Position numbers and translations under genes: made by a program
Assembly: GCA_015655355.1 (NCBI GenBank)
Contig: JAATFG010000089.1
Span: 1-38,310, forward strand
Direction of reading: 5' to 3'
Length of the DNA stretch: 38,310 nucleotides
DNA from: Lysobacterales bacterium
GTDB taxonomy: Bacteria; Pseudomonadota; Gammaproteobacteria; Xanthomonadales; Xanthomonadaceae
The notes under the pieces: model-generated
The model's input: the letters and a program-made list of their open reading frames with translations, nothing else
Told to the model about the DNA's origin: nothing
Database searches by the model: none
Shown: in pieces, positions 24,985 to 33,117 of the stretch
How the letters are laid out: every line of letters starts with the position of its first letter
Position numbering within the stretch: the first letter of the stretch is position 1

Positions 24985-26977
24985 CGCGAAAACGCCCCTG
25001 CCGATCGACGCCCGCAGCCGCGCGTGGGCCTTGCTCGCCGCGGGCTGCGGCCTGTTGCCGCTGCTGTGGCAGTTGCCGCGCCTGCTCGCGCTCGGCATCG
25101 GCGTGGCCGCGCTGGTCTGCGCCGCGCTGTCGTGGCGCAAGCCGGTGCCGGCCGCGCTGCGCTTCCTGCTGGCGCTGGCGATGCTGGCCGCGGTGTTGTG
25201 GACGATGGGCATGCACATGGGCCGCGACACCGGCTGCGCCCTGCTCGCGGCGATGCTGGCGATCAAGCCGGCGGAAACCGCGAGCCTGCGCGATGCGCGT
25301 TCGCTGCTCGGCTTCGCCTTGTTCGCGCCGTTCGCCGCGTTCCTGCTGGATCAAGGTCCGTTGACGATGCTGCTTGGTCTCGTCGCGGTACTCGCGGCAT
25401 TGATTGCCTTGTTGCGCCTGGCCGATGCCGAAGCCGGCGTGCATGAGGAAGCCGGCTTGTCCGCATTGTTCGCCAGCCTGCGCAAGCTCGCCGCGACCGG
25501 TCGCCTGTTGCTGATCGGCCTGCCGCTGGCGATGGCCGCGTTCTGGCTGTTCCCGCGCCTGGCCGAGCCGCTGTGGGGCGTGCCCGAACGCGCCATCGCG
25601 CAGCCGGGCCTGGCCGACGAGATGTCGCCGGGGCAATGGCTGGATTTCATGGTCGACGACACGCCGGCCCTGCGCGTGCAGTTCTTCGGCGCGGTGCCGA
25701 AACCGCAACAGATGTACTGGCGCGGGCCGGTGCTGTGGGATTTCGACGGGCGCACGTGGAAACATCCGCCATGGCTGCCCGGCTATCCGGAAAACATCGA
25801 ATACGCGGCGAACGCGCCGGTCTGGGATTACCAGATCGACTACGAACCGACCGACCGCCATCAACTGGTCGCGCTCGACCTGCTGCGCGAAGCGCCGCAA
25901 GGCGCGCAACTCAGCCGCGACCATTCGCTGTCGGCGAACGCCGCGCTGAGCGCGCTGACCCGCTGGCGCCTGCGGTCTTCGCCGGCGGCCGGCTACCAGG
26001 CCGACCTGCCGAAGTTGTTGCGGGCCGAGGCGCTGCGCCTGCCGCCGGGCTTCAACCCGCGCACGCTGGCGCTGGGCCGGCAATGGCGCGCCGAAGCCGG
26101 GACCGGCCCCGGCAGCGACGCCGCCATCGCCCGCCGCGCGCTGGACTGGATCCACCGCGATTTCGCCTACACTCTGGAAACGCCGCTGCCCGGCCACGAT
26201 GGCGTCGACGAATTCCTGTTCGTGCAGCAAAAGGGCTTCTGCGAACACTTCAGTTCCGCTTTCGTGGTGCTGATGCGCGCGGCGGGGATCCCGGCGCGCG
26301 TGGTCACCGGCTACGTCGGCGGCGTGCGCAATCCGTACGGCGACTACTACGTCGTGCGCAAGATGAACGCCCATGCCTGGGCGGAAATCTGGCTGCAAGG
26401 CCACGGCTGGGTGCGCTACGACCCGACCGCCGCAGTCGCCCCGGAGCGCATCTACGACACCGCGGAAACCCATCTAGGCACCGCGCGCGACAGCCTGTTT
26501 GCCGGCACCGGTGCCGGCCTCGCACGGCAGTGGAACCGGCTGGCCGACTTCGGCGACTACCTGCGCCGCAACTGGAACGAAATGCTGCTCGGCTTCAACG
26601 CGCAGCGCCAGGCGGCGATGCTGCAATCCTTCGGCATCAAGGAACTGGACCAAAACACGCTCGGCCTGCTGTTCGCCGTGTCCGCCACGCTGGCGATGGG
26701 GGCGATGGCCTGGCTGCTGGCGCGCGGCGAACGCGAGCGCGACCCGCTGCTGCGTGCCTGGCATCGGCTCGGCACGCGCTACGCACGGCTCGGACTGGGA
26801 CGCGCGTCACACGAAGCGGCGCAAGCTTGGGCCCAGCGCGTTGCGGTGCAGCGTCCGCAGGCCGCGCAAACCCTGGTTCCGCTCAGCGAGCGTTTCGCCG
26901 AGCAGCGCTACGCTTCCCCAGTCAACCGTTCGCAGTTGCGTGCGTTGTTGCGAGAGCTGTACCGGCATCGTCCCTGA
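24977..26977 (+). CDS. TgpA-like membrane transglutaminase (DUF3488 plus transglutaminase core)
   Basis: 666 residues: about six N-terminal membrane helices (first 190), a periplasmic domain with PQQMYWRGPVLWDFDGRTW, a transglutaminase/protease-like core, one further helix (about 568-588) and a cytosolic tail. The catalytic triad is Cys422 in GFCEHFSSAF, His466 in NAHAWAEIW and Asp482 in VRYDPTA. Homologous to the Pseudomonas TgpA. It completes the moxR-DUF58-transglutaminase unit; physiological substrates are unknown. Confidence 0.94.
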   Translation: MADAKTPLPIDARSRAWALLAAGCGLLPLLWQLPRLLALGIGVAALVCAALSWRKPVPAALRFLLALAMLAAVLWTMGMHMGRDTGCALLAAMLAIKPAETASLRDARSLLGFALFAPFAAFLLDQGPLTMLLGLVAVLAALIALLRLADAEAGVHEEAGLSALFASLRKLAATGRLLLIGLPLAMAAFWLFPRLAEPLWGVPERAIAQPGLADEMSPGQWLDFMVDDTPALRVQFFGAVPKPQQMYWRGPVLWDFDGRTWKHPPWLPGYPENIEYAANAPVWDYQIDYEPTDRHQLVALDLLREAPQGAQLSRDHSLSANAALSALTRWRLRSSPAAGYQADLPKLLRAEALRLPPGFNPRTLALGRQWRAEAGTGPGSDAAIARRALDWIHRDFAYTLETPLPGHDGVDEFLFVQQKGFCEHFSSAFVVLMRAAGIPARVVTGYVGGVRNPYGDYYVVRKMNAHAWAEIWLQGHGWVRYDPTAAVAPERIYDTAETHLGTARDSLFAGTGAGLARQWNRLADFGDYLRRNWNEMLLGFNAQRQAAMLQSFGIKELDQNTLGLLFAVSATLAMGAMAWLLARGERERDPLLRAWHRLGTRYARLGLGRASHEAAQAWAQRVAVQRPQAAQTLVPLSERFAEQRYASPVNRSQLRALLRELYRHRP

Positions 26978-27008
26978 TCCCCGTTCGCTGCATCACCGGA
27001 GAAACACC

Positions 27009-27548
27009 ATGAAATTCCGCTTGTCGGCCTTCATCAAATGCGCATCCCTCGCCGCCTGCGCCGCGCTCGCATCCTGCGCCACCGTGCCGCAGCCGCTGCA
27101 GGGCAACTTCACCCAGGTCACGCCGCGCGATGCGGCCAGTGCGCCGCAGCCGGGCACGCAGGTGCGCTGGGGCGGCAGCATCGTCGAAACCACGCCCGGC
27201 CCGGACGCCACCTGCTTCCAGCTGATCTCGCGCCCGCTGGGTGACGACGGCCGCCCGGCCGTCCGCAACGACGCCACCGGCGGCCGCTTCATCGTCTGCC
27301 ATCCCGGCTTCTACGATCCGGCGGTGTTCGCGCCAGGCCGCGAAGTCACCATCACCGGCAAGATCAGCGGCAGCACCAGCACCAAGATCGGCGACTACGA
27401 CTACCCGTTGCCGAAGGTCGATGCCGACGTGATCTACCTGTGGCCGCAAGTGAGCAACGTGATCGTGCGCCCGTATCCGTACTACGACCCGTACTGGGGC
27501 CCGCGTCCGTACTGGGGCGGCTGGGGCTGGCGCGGCGGTTACTGGTAA
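27009..27548 (+). CDS. Slp-family outer-membrane lipoprotein
   Basis: 179 residues with a signal sequence ending in the lipobox ALASC, then the Slp pattern: GNFTQVTPRDA, VRWGGSIVETTPG, GRFIVCHPGFYDPAVFAPGR and VTITGKISGS. The tail is rich in Tyr, Trp, Pro and Gly. GGAG lies eight bases before the ATG. It is about 30 bases after the transglutaminase gene on the same strand and is closed by an intrinsic terminator. Confidence 0.9.
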   Translation: MKFRLSAFIKCASLAACAALASCATVPQPLQGNFTQVTPRDAASAPQPGTQVRWGGSIVETTPGPDATCFQLISRPLGDDGRPAVRNDATGGRFIVCHPGFYDPAVFAPGREVTITGKISGSTSTKIGDYDYPLPKVDADVIYLWPQVSNVIVRPYPYYDPYWGPRPYWGGWGWRGGYW

Positions 27549-27569
27549 GCGAGGCACGAACGACTGAAC

Positions 27570-27599
27570 GAAAAAGCCGCGAGAAATCGCGGCTTTTTC
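27570..27599 (+). terminator. Bidirectional intrinsic terminator
   Basis: A 13-bp perfect stem, GAAAAAGCCGCGA with TCGCGGCTTTTTC, closes on GAAA. It serves the Slp gene on the plus strand and the convergent glycosyltransferase gene on the minus strand. Confidence 0.92.
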
Positions 27600-27612
27600 A
27601 TGCGCCCGCAAT

Positions 27613-29148
27613 TCAACCGAATTCCGGCAATTCCGGCCAGCGCTCGCGCAGGGTTTTCTTCGGCCCACGGCAGACGAAAATGTCCGGGTGATACGTGGTT
27701 TCCTCGTTGGCGACGTGCGCTGCATTGCCCGTACGTCCGGCGAGTTCGAGCGAATCGCAGTGCGGCTGCCAGTCCCCGCGACTCGACCCGTTGACGATGA
27801 TGACCCGCGCGTCCGGATCGCCCGGACCACGCAACCAGAATGAATTGGTGGCGCTGACCACCTGCGGAAGGCCGTACTGCGGCCCGTACAGTTCGAGCGC
27901 GCCGGCTTCGCCGTAATTGCTCGCGTAGACCACGGCATGCGCGCGCTCGTCGGCGCCCAGCGTGTTCCAGATGCGCGCGTTCTCGCGCGCCAGTTCCGGC
28001 CAGCCGAATTCCTCGCGGAAATCGCCGTTGAGCTTGTTGATCAGCTCCCAGTGCGCCGAATGCACCGGGGCCAGCGGCAGGCACGCGCGCAGCACGATCA
28101 AGCCGCATGCCGTCAGCAGGAACGCCGCCGTCCAGCCCGTGCGCCGCCGCGACGGCGGACGCACCTCCAGCCATCGTTGCCATTGCACCGCGCCGGCGGC
28201 GAGCAGCACCGGATACAGCGGCGCGACGTAGTAGCCGCGGCCTTTCGCCAACGCGAGGATCGCGAACGGCGCCAGCGACATCCAGCCCAGCGCGCGCCAG
28301 CGTTGCGCCTGCCTGCCGAAAAAGACGAACCACAGTCCGGACAACCACAGTGGCACCGTGGCGAAATTCGCCGCGACCTTGATCTGGTCGAACCAGAATC
28401 CAGCAGCGCGGCCTTCGCCGATGTCGCGCGCATGGATGAACTCGAGGAAGGTCAAGGTGATGAAATCGTGCCGCACCTGCCAGACCAGATTCGGCAGGAA
28501 GATCAGCAGCGACAACGCAAGCCCGAGCCACAACCACTTGCCGGACAAATCCTTGCGCAACGGCGTCAGCACCACGCCGGCGACCAAACCCGCGACGAAG
28601 AACGCCATCGTGTATTTGGTCATCATGCCCAGGCCGACCACGGCGCCGATCGCCAGCCACCAACGCACGTCGTTCGATTGGATGCGACAGACGACGAAAT
28701 ACGCCAGCAGCACGCACCACAGGAAGTCGAAACTAACGTACATGAACAACGAACTGGCCGACAGCGAAACCGGCGACAGCGCGACCGCGAACGCCGCCAG
28801 CCACATCGCCGCGCGACCGCCACCAAGGCGGCGCGCGGTCAATCCCGCGACGACGAACACGATGCTTTGCGCCAACGCCGGAAAGAAGCGGAAGCCGACC
28901 AGCGACGCACCGGACAACTGCCATTCGATATGGCCGAGGAACGGCGTCAGTGGCGGATAGGCGACGAAGCCCCAATCGAGATGGCGCGCATCGCTGAGGA
29001 ACTGCAATTCGTCGCGATGGAAGCCGTACTGGCCATCGGTGGCGAGATGGAACAGCAGCTTGGCCAGCGCAAGCGCGACCAGCAGCCACAGTTCGCGGTC
29101 GAACCGAGGCCACGGCCTCGCATCGCGTTCGCTGCCCGCGTTCGACAT
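27613..29148 (-). CDS. GT39 (PMT_2) membrane glycosyltransferase
   Basis: 511 residues from ATG 29148, which has GGAGG seven bases upstream. The first periplasmic loop carries HRDELQFLSDARHLDWGFV and YPPLTPFLG, the typical GT39 acidic motif, followed by about ten membrane helices and a soluble C-terminal domain. It probably moves a sugar from a polyprenyl-phosphate carrier to a lipid or glycan acceptor. It is a different subgroup from the protein at 21149-23008. It lies 19 bases after the M1 peptidase gene on the same strand. Confidence 0.9.
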   Translation of the reverse strand: MSNAGSERDARPWPRFDRELWLLVALALAKLLFHLATDGQYGFHRDELQFLSDARHLDWGFVAYPPLTPFLGHIEWQLSGASLVGFRFFPALAQSIVFVVAGLTARRLGGGRAAMWLAAFAVALSPVSLSASSLFMYVSFDFLWCVLLAYFVVCRIQSNDVRWWLAIGAVVGLGMMTKYTMAFFVAGLVAGVVLTPLRKDLSGKWLWLGLALSLLIFLPNLVWQVRHDFITLTFLEFIHARDIGEGRAAGFWFDQIKVAANFATVPLWLSGLWFVFFGRQAQRWRALGWMSLAPFAILALAKGRGYYVAPLYPVLLAAGAVQWQRWLEVRPPSRRRTGWTAAFLLTACGLIVLRACLPLAPVHSAHWELINKLNGDFREEFGWPELARENARIWNTLGADERAHAVVYASNYGEAGALELYGPQYGLPQVVSATNSFWLRGPGDPDARVIIVNGSSRGDWQPHCDSLELAGRTGNAAHVANEETTYHPDIFVCRGPKKTLRERWPELPEFG

Positions 29149-29167
29149 CGCATGGCCTCCGCGCAAT

Positions 29168-30901
29168 TTACTGCGCCTTCTTCGCCGCCTTCATCCGCTC
29201 GGCCACGTCCTGCTTGTAGGCCTCGATTTCCGGCTGGTCGCGCAACAGCCTGGAATGCGGGTCGAGGGTGTAGCTCTCGCTCGCCGCGATCGCGGTTTCG
29301 CCCTGCCCGCCCGTCATCGGCAGATCGACGTCATGGTCGCCGACGCGCACCTGCACCGGCATCGGGAACGGCTTGTCGCCCTCGGTTTCCCAGTGCACCT
29401 TCAGCGTGTTGCCGTCGCGCGCGGCGATGAGCTTCGGCAGTTTCGCCGACTTCAGGTACACGTCGAAGAACCAGCTGTAGTCCGTGCCGGTCGCAGCGTT
29501 GACCGCATCGATGAAATCCTGGGTGACGGCGTAGCGCGGCGCGAAGTTTCCGGGCGCAGGATCGGTGCGGCCGTAGACCAGCTTGCGCGCCGCGGTGAAG
29601 AAAGCCTTGTCGCCGATCAGGTAGCGCAGCGTGTGCAGGACCCATTCGCCCTTGAAGTAGATGTCCTCGTCGCCGACGTCGACCTGGTCGCTGGAACGCG
29701 GATGGTCGGCGACCACCGGCTCGTTGTTGGCGATGCGCCCGCGCTGCTTTTCCAGCTCGGCGAAATACTGCGCGTCGCCGCGGAACCATTGCAGGTACAG
29801 CGGCTGCATGTATTCGCCGAAGCCCTCGTGCAGCCACATGTCATTCCAATTGAGATTGGTCATCTGGTTGCCGAACCACTCGTGCGAGAACTCGTGCTGC
29901 ATCAGCCAGTCGTAGCCGTTGCTGTCGCGGCGGTAATCGTTGCCGTAGGCGTTGATGGTCTGGTGCTCCATGCCCAGGTGCGGGGTCTCGACGATGCCGA
30001 CCTTCTCGTCGCTCCACGGGTACGGGCCGATCTTCTCCTCGAAGAAATCGAGGAACTGCGGCAATTGCGCGAACAGGTAATCGACCTTGGCCGCATCGTC
30101 GCCCTTGAGATGCCAGTAGCGCAGCGGGATGGTGTTGCCGAAGCGGCTCTTGTAATCGGCCTGCTTCAATTCGTAGGGGCCGACGTTGAGCGCGACAGCA
30201 TAGGTGTCCAGTTGCTTCGCGCGCCAATGGTAGGTGCGCCAGCCGTTCTTTTCCTTGACCTCGAGCAGCACGCCGTTGCTGGGCGCGACCAGCGGCGCGG
30301 GCACGGTGATGCGCTGCTCGACCAGCGCCGGCTCGCCCCACGGCTGGTCGATGCACGGCCACAACAGGTCGCAGCCTTCGCCCTGCACGGCCGTCGCGAT
30401 CCACGGCTCGCCGGTCGGCGCTTTTGACCAGACGATGCCGCCGTCCCACGGCGCCTTCGCCGCTTCGTGCATGTGCCCGTGCCACTTGATGCGCAACGCG
30501 ACGTGCGCGCCGCCGGCCAGCGGCTTCGGCAGGTCGATCGTCATCCGCCCTTCGGGATTGCGCCACGGCGCGGCCTTGCCGTTCACCAGCACCGCGTCGA
30601 TCGCGTAATGCGGATCAAAATCGACGACCAGCGCATCCAGCGCCGCCGTCGCGGTGAAGGACAGGGTCGCGTCGCCGGCAATGGCCTTGTCGTCGGGAAC
30701 GACCTTGAACGCCAGGTCGGCCTTGTCGAAGCGCATCGCCTTCTGCCGCGGCGCGGGGTCGCCACCGGAAGAGCGGGTCAGCGCGCTCAGTTCGGGCTGC
30801 CGGACTTCGCTCTTTTTCGCTTCGTCGCGCTGCGCGAACGCGGGCGTAGCGGAAACCAGCGCGGAGGTCAATACGACAAAAGCGAATGGGTTGCAGCGCA
30901 T
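29168..30901 (-). CDS. Secreted M1-family zinc metallopeptidase
   Basis: 577 residues with a cleavable signal peptide (about 1-23, ending ATPAFA), an M1 N-terminal beta domain and the catalytic domain. Zinc ligands are the exact HEXXH-X18-E pattern: His336, His340 (HEFSH) and Glu359. The substrate-binding G(A)MEN motif reads GMEH at 310-313. It is shorter than full aminopeptidase N because the large C-terminal helical domain is missing. The ATG has no Shine-Dalgarno and is touched by a terminator-like hairpin, yet an earlier start would bury the signal peptide. Confidence 0.9.
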   Translation of the reverse strand: MRCNPFAFVVLTSALVSATPAFAQRDEAKKSEVRQPELSALTRSSGGDPAPRQKAMRFDKADLAFKVVPDDKAIAGDATLSFTATAALDALVVDFDPHYAIDAVLVNGKAAPWRNPEGRMTIDLPKPLAGGAHVALRIKWHGHMHEAAKAPWDGGIVWSKAPTGEPWIATAVQGEGCDLLWPCIDQPWGEPALVEQRITVPAPLVAPSNGVLLEVKEKNGWRTYHWRAKQLDTYAVALNVGPYELKQADYKSRFGNTIPLRYWHLKGDDAAKVDYLFAQLPQFLDFFEEKIGPYPWSDEKVGIVETPHLGMEHQTINAYGNDYRRDSNGYDWLMQHEFSHEWFGNQMTNLNWNDMWLHEGFGEYMQPLYLQWFRGDAQYFAELEKQRGRIANNEPVVADHPRSSDQVDVGDEDIYFKGEWVLHTLRYLIGDKAFFTAARKLVYGRTDPAPGNFAPRYAVTQDFIDAVNAATGTDYSWFFDVYLKSAKLPKLIAARDGNTLKVHWETEGDKPFPMPVQVRVGDHDVDLPMTGGQGETAIAASESYTLDPHSRLLRDQPEIEAYKQDVAERMKAAKKAQ

Positions 30902-30902
30902 G

Positions 30903-30946
30903 AAAAAGGCCAGTCGTGGAAAGCATTTAGCTTGCCACGACTGGCC
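30903..30946 (-). promoter_or_regulatory. Terminator-like hairpin touching the M1 peptidase start codon
   Basis: On the minus strand a perfect 12-bp stem (GGCCAGTCGTGG with CCACGACTGGCC; arms 30935-30946 and 30908-30919) with an inner AAGC/GCTT extension is followed at once by TTTTT, then C and the ATG. It has the full form of an intrinsic terminator but sits where a ribosome-binding site should be. It may end the upstream yjdM transcript or control the peptidase gene. Confidence 0.85.
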
Positions 30947-31180
30947 CGGTTTGCGCCTGCCTGAAGTCACCCCTGCGCCGGATTGGTCGTCCGCAACGGC
31001 CGCCGCGCGAAGGGAGAGAGTTTCGCGTCGGCGGCGGTTGCGGGCGTGCGCAAAGAATACGAAAGCAAGCGTTGATATTCGGTTATGCCGCGCTTGCAAT
31101 TCGGTGACACGCCATGACGATCACGCATGTGTTCATGCACCCATCACGGATGGGCCGCCGCACCACGCCGCGTTCGATGC

Positions 31181-31516
31181 TCATTGCTTGCGCAGGAACT
31201 GGGTCTTGACGTAGATGCCGCTCTTGCGATCGTAGACGTGGTCGGCGACGTCGCCCAGGCGGATGTCGCGGATCACCGTGCCCTGCTTGATCGGGCCGGA
31301 GCCGCCCTTGACCGGCAGGTCCTTGATGACCACGACGTTGTCGCCATCGGCCAATGCGTTGCCGTTGCCGTCGCGCTTGACCTCGCCTTCTTCGGCCTCG
31401 CCCACGGCGGCTTCGCCTTCATTCCACTCGTGGCCGCAATGCGGGCAGACCAGCAGCGTGCCGTCGTGGTAGGTGTCTTCGGCGCCGCACTGCGGGCATT
31501 TCGGGAAATCGGACAT
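31181..31516 (-). CDS. yjdM: YjdM (PhnA-type) zinc-ribbon protein
   Basis: 111 residues. An N-terminal zinc ribbon, CPQC with CPHCGHEW, precedes the compact C-terminal domain with DGDNVVVIKDLPVKG and DHVYDRKSGIYVKTQFLRK. Historically called PhnA and linked by name to alkylphosphonate use, but it is not a phosphonate enzyme and its function is unclear. It appears to be a single gene; 279 bases separate it from the M1 peptidase gene. Confidence 0.93.
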   Translation of the reverse strand: MSDFPKCPQCGAEDTYHDGTLLVCPHCGHEWNEGEAAVGEAEEGEVKRDGNGNALADGDNVVVIKDLPVKGGSGPIKQGTVIRDIRLGDVADHVYDRKSGIYVKTQFLRKQ

Positions 31517-31695
31517 GGGGTTTCGACCAGAAACGCGAAAAGGGCGCGCATTCTACTACGCGGCGTGCGCGTGCCCGGCCGCATGCGCTTTTGCAGCCAT
31601 TTCGCTCGCCGGCCTGCCGGCGCGGCATCTTCGCCCTCTCCACGCGCGGGAGAGAGGACCGCGCGGGAGAGAACGGAGAAGCTTCCAACTCGACA

Positions 31696-31890
31696 TTAGC
31701 GACGTTTCCGCGGCCAGACGAAACCGGCCATCACCGCCATTGGAATGCCCAGCCCCAGCCAGGCCAGCGCCTTCCAAACCAGTCCCGTGCCCAGCAAGGC
31801 GGCGACCAATCCACCCAGGCTCAACACCGCCAGCAACAAGGGCATGCCCCACAGGCGCAGGAATGCGCAGTGGCGTGATAGCGCCGTCAT
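31696..31890 (-). CDS. Small membrane protein at the end of the receptor-PepSY operon
   Basis: 64 residues with two hydrophobic helices (about 14-36 and 39-59) and a basic end, WPRKRR. Its ATG overlaps the PepSY gene stop (ATGA, 31887-31890), so translation is coupled. Similar small proteins often follow PepSY reductase genes; no family name is recognised. It may help the membrane reductase. Confidence 0.75.
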   Translation of the reverse strand: MTALSRHCAFLRLWGMPLLLAVLSLGGLVAALLGTGLVWKALAWLGLGIPMAVMAGFVWPRKRR

Positions 31891-33074
31891 CGGCTCGCCT
31901 CCGCGTGTTCCGCCGCATGCACCTGCGCCAGCGTTTCCAGTTGCGCGGCACGATGCTTGCGCCGCGCAAGCCACAGGTACAGGCCGCTGCCAAGCACGAC
32001 GATCGTCGCCAGATCGAGCAGCGCCCATAGGATTTTCAGCGGCAGGCCGCCGTAGTCGCCGAAGTGCAGCGGACGCGAGAGCTCCAGCGCCTTGAGGTAC
32101 CAAGGCAACGCCACCACGTCGTCCACCTTGCCGGTGCGCGCATCCACCAGCACCGGCTCGATCAGCTCGAACGTGGCCGGCGTGCTGCCGCGCGCATAGA
32201 CCACGTAATGCTGCGGGCTGGTGCCGAACACCTTGCCCGGCCAGGCGATGTAGCGCATCGTCATCTCCGGCAGCGCGCGATGCGCCGCGTCCATCGCCGT
32301 TTGCGGCGACACCATTTCCGCCGGCGCCGGCATCGGCTTGTCCTTGTACGGCGCCAGCAGCTTGGGCACGGTGGTCAATTGCCACAGGCCGGTCAGCGGC
32401 GTCGAAAGCTCGTTGAACAATCCGGTCACGCCCACCACCAGCGTCCAGCCGAGCAGGACGATGCCCAGCAGGTTGTGCAAGTCCAGCCACTTCAAGCGCG
32501 ACGAATGCCCGCGCCGCACCGTGCCGAAATCCAGCTTCTTCATGAAAGGCGCGTACAACACCACGCCGGTGACGATGGCGGCGACGAACAGCAGCGCCAT
32601 CAACGCCAGGAACAACTGCCCCGGCAAGCCCGCGAACAGATAGACGTGCAGTTGCAGCATGACGCCCATGAAGCCGGTTACCCAAGGATGCTTGGTCTGC
32701 TGCATGGGCAAAGGATGCAGCGAATCCTCCAGCACCGTCGCCGTGTGCGATTCCAGCACCAGGGCATGCTTGCGTTCCGCGCCCGCGGCGCCGGGCGTGA
32801 CCATGGCGACGAAGACCTTGGGCTCGTCGTCGTCGCAAAACAGCGAAGCAATGCGGTCGCCCGGATAGCGTCGCAGCGCCGTCTCGGCAATCGCGTCCAG
32901 ACTGAGTACCGGCGCCGAGGACGCGATCGCGGTCGCGCGCTGGTTCCAGTCGCCAATCTCGTCGCGGAACACCAGCGGCAGGCCGGTGATGCACACCAGC
33001 AGCAGGAACAGCGTGCAAACCAGGCTGCTCCATTTGTGCGCCCAGTACCAGCGCCGCAAGCGTTCGCGCTTCAT
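31887..33074 (-). CDS. PepSY-associated membrane protein, probable ferric-siderophore reductase
   Basis: 395 residues with four membrane helices (about 17-37, 139-165, 195-222 and 340-365), the first preceded by WYWAHKWSSL, and PepSY-like periplasmic regions. Membrane histidines (HKW, LQLHVYLF, LDLHNLLG) are arranged as in proteins that bind haem and reduce siderophore iron. It lies 43 bases after the TonB receptor gene, with which it probably shares a Fur-regulated transcript. Confidence 0.9.
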   Translation of the reverse strand: MKRERLRRWYWAHKWSSLVCTLFLLLVCITGLPLVFRDEIGDWNQRATAIASSAPVLSLDAIAETALRRYPGDRIASLFCDDDEPKVFVAMVTPGAAGAERKHALVLESHTATVLEDSLHPLPMQQTKHPWVTGFMGVMLQLHVYLFAGLPGQLFLALMALLFVAAIVTGVVLYAPFMKKLDFGTVRRGHSSRLKWLDLHNLLGIVLLGWTLVVGVTGLFNELSTPLTGLWQLTTVPKLLAPYKDKPMPAPAEMVSPQTAMDAAHRALPEMTMRYIAWPGKVFGTSPQHYVVYARGSTPATFELIEPVLVDARTGKVDDVVALPWYLKALELSRPLHFGDYGGLPLKILWALLDLATIVVLGSGLYLWLARRKHRAAQLETLAQVHAAEHAEASR

Positions 33075-33117
33075 CGGGAATGTTTCCTCGCAAGGATGCC
33101 GTCATGCCGTGCCGCCA

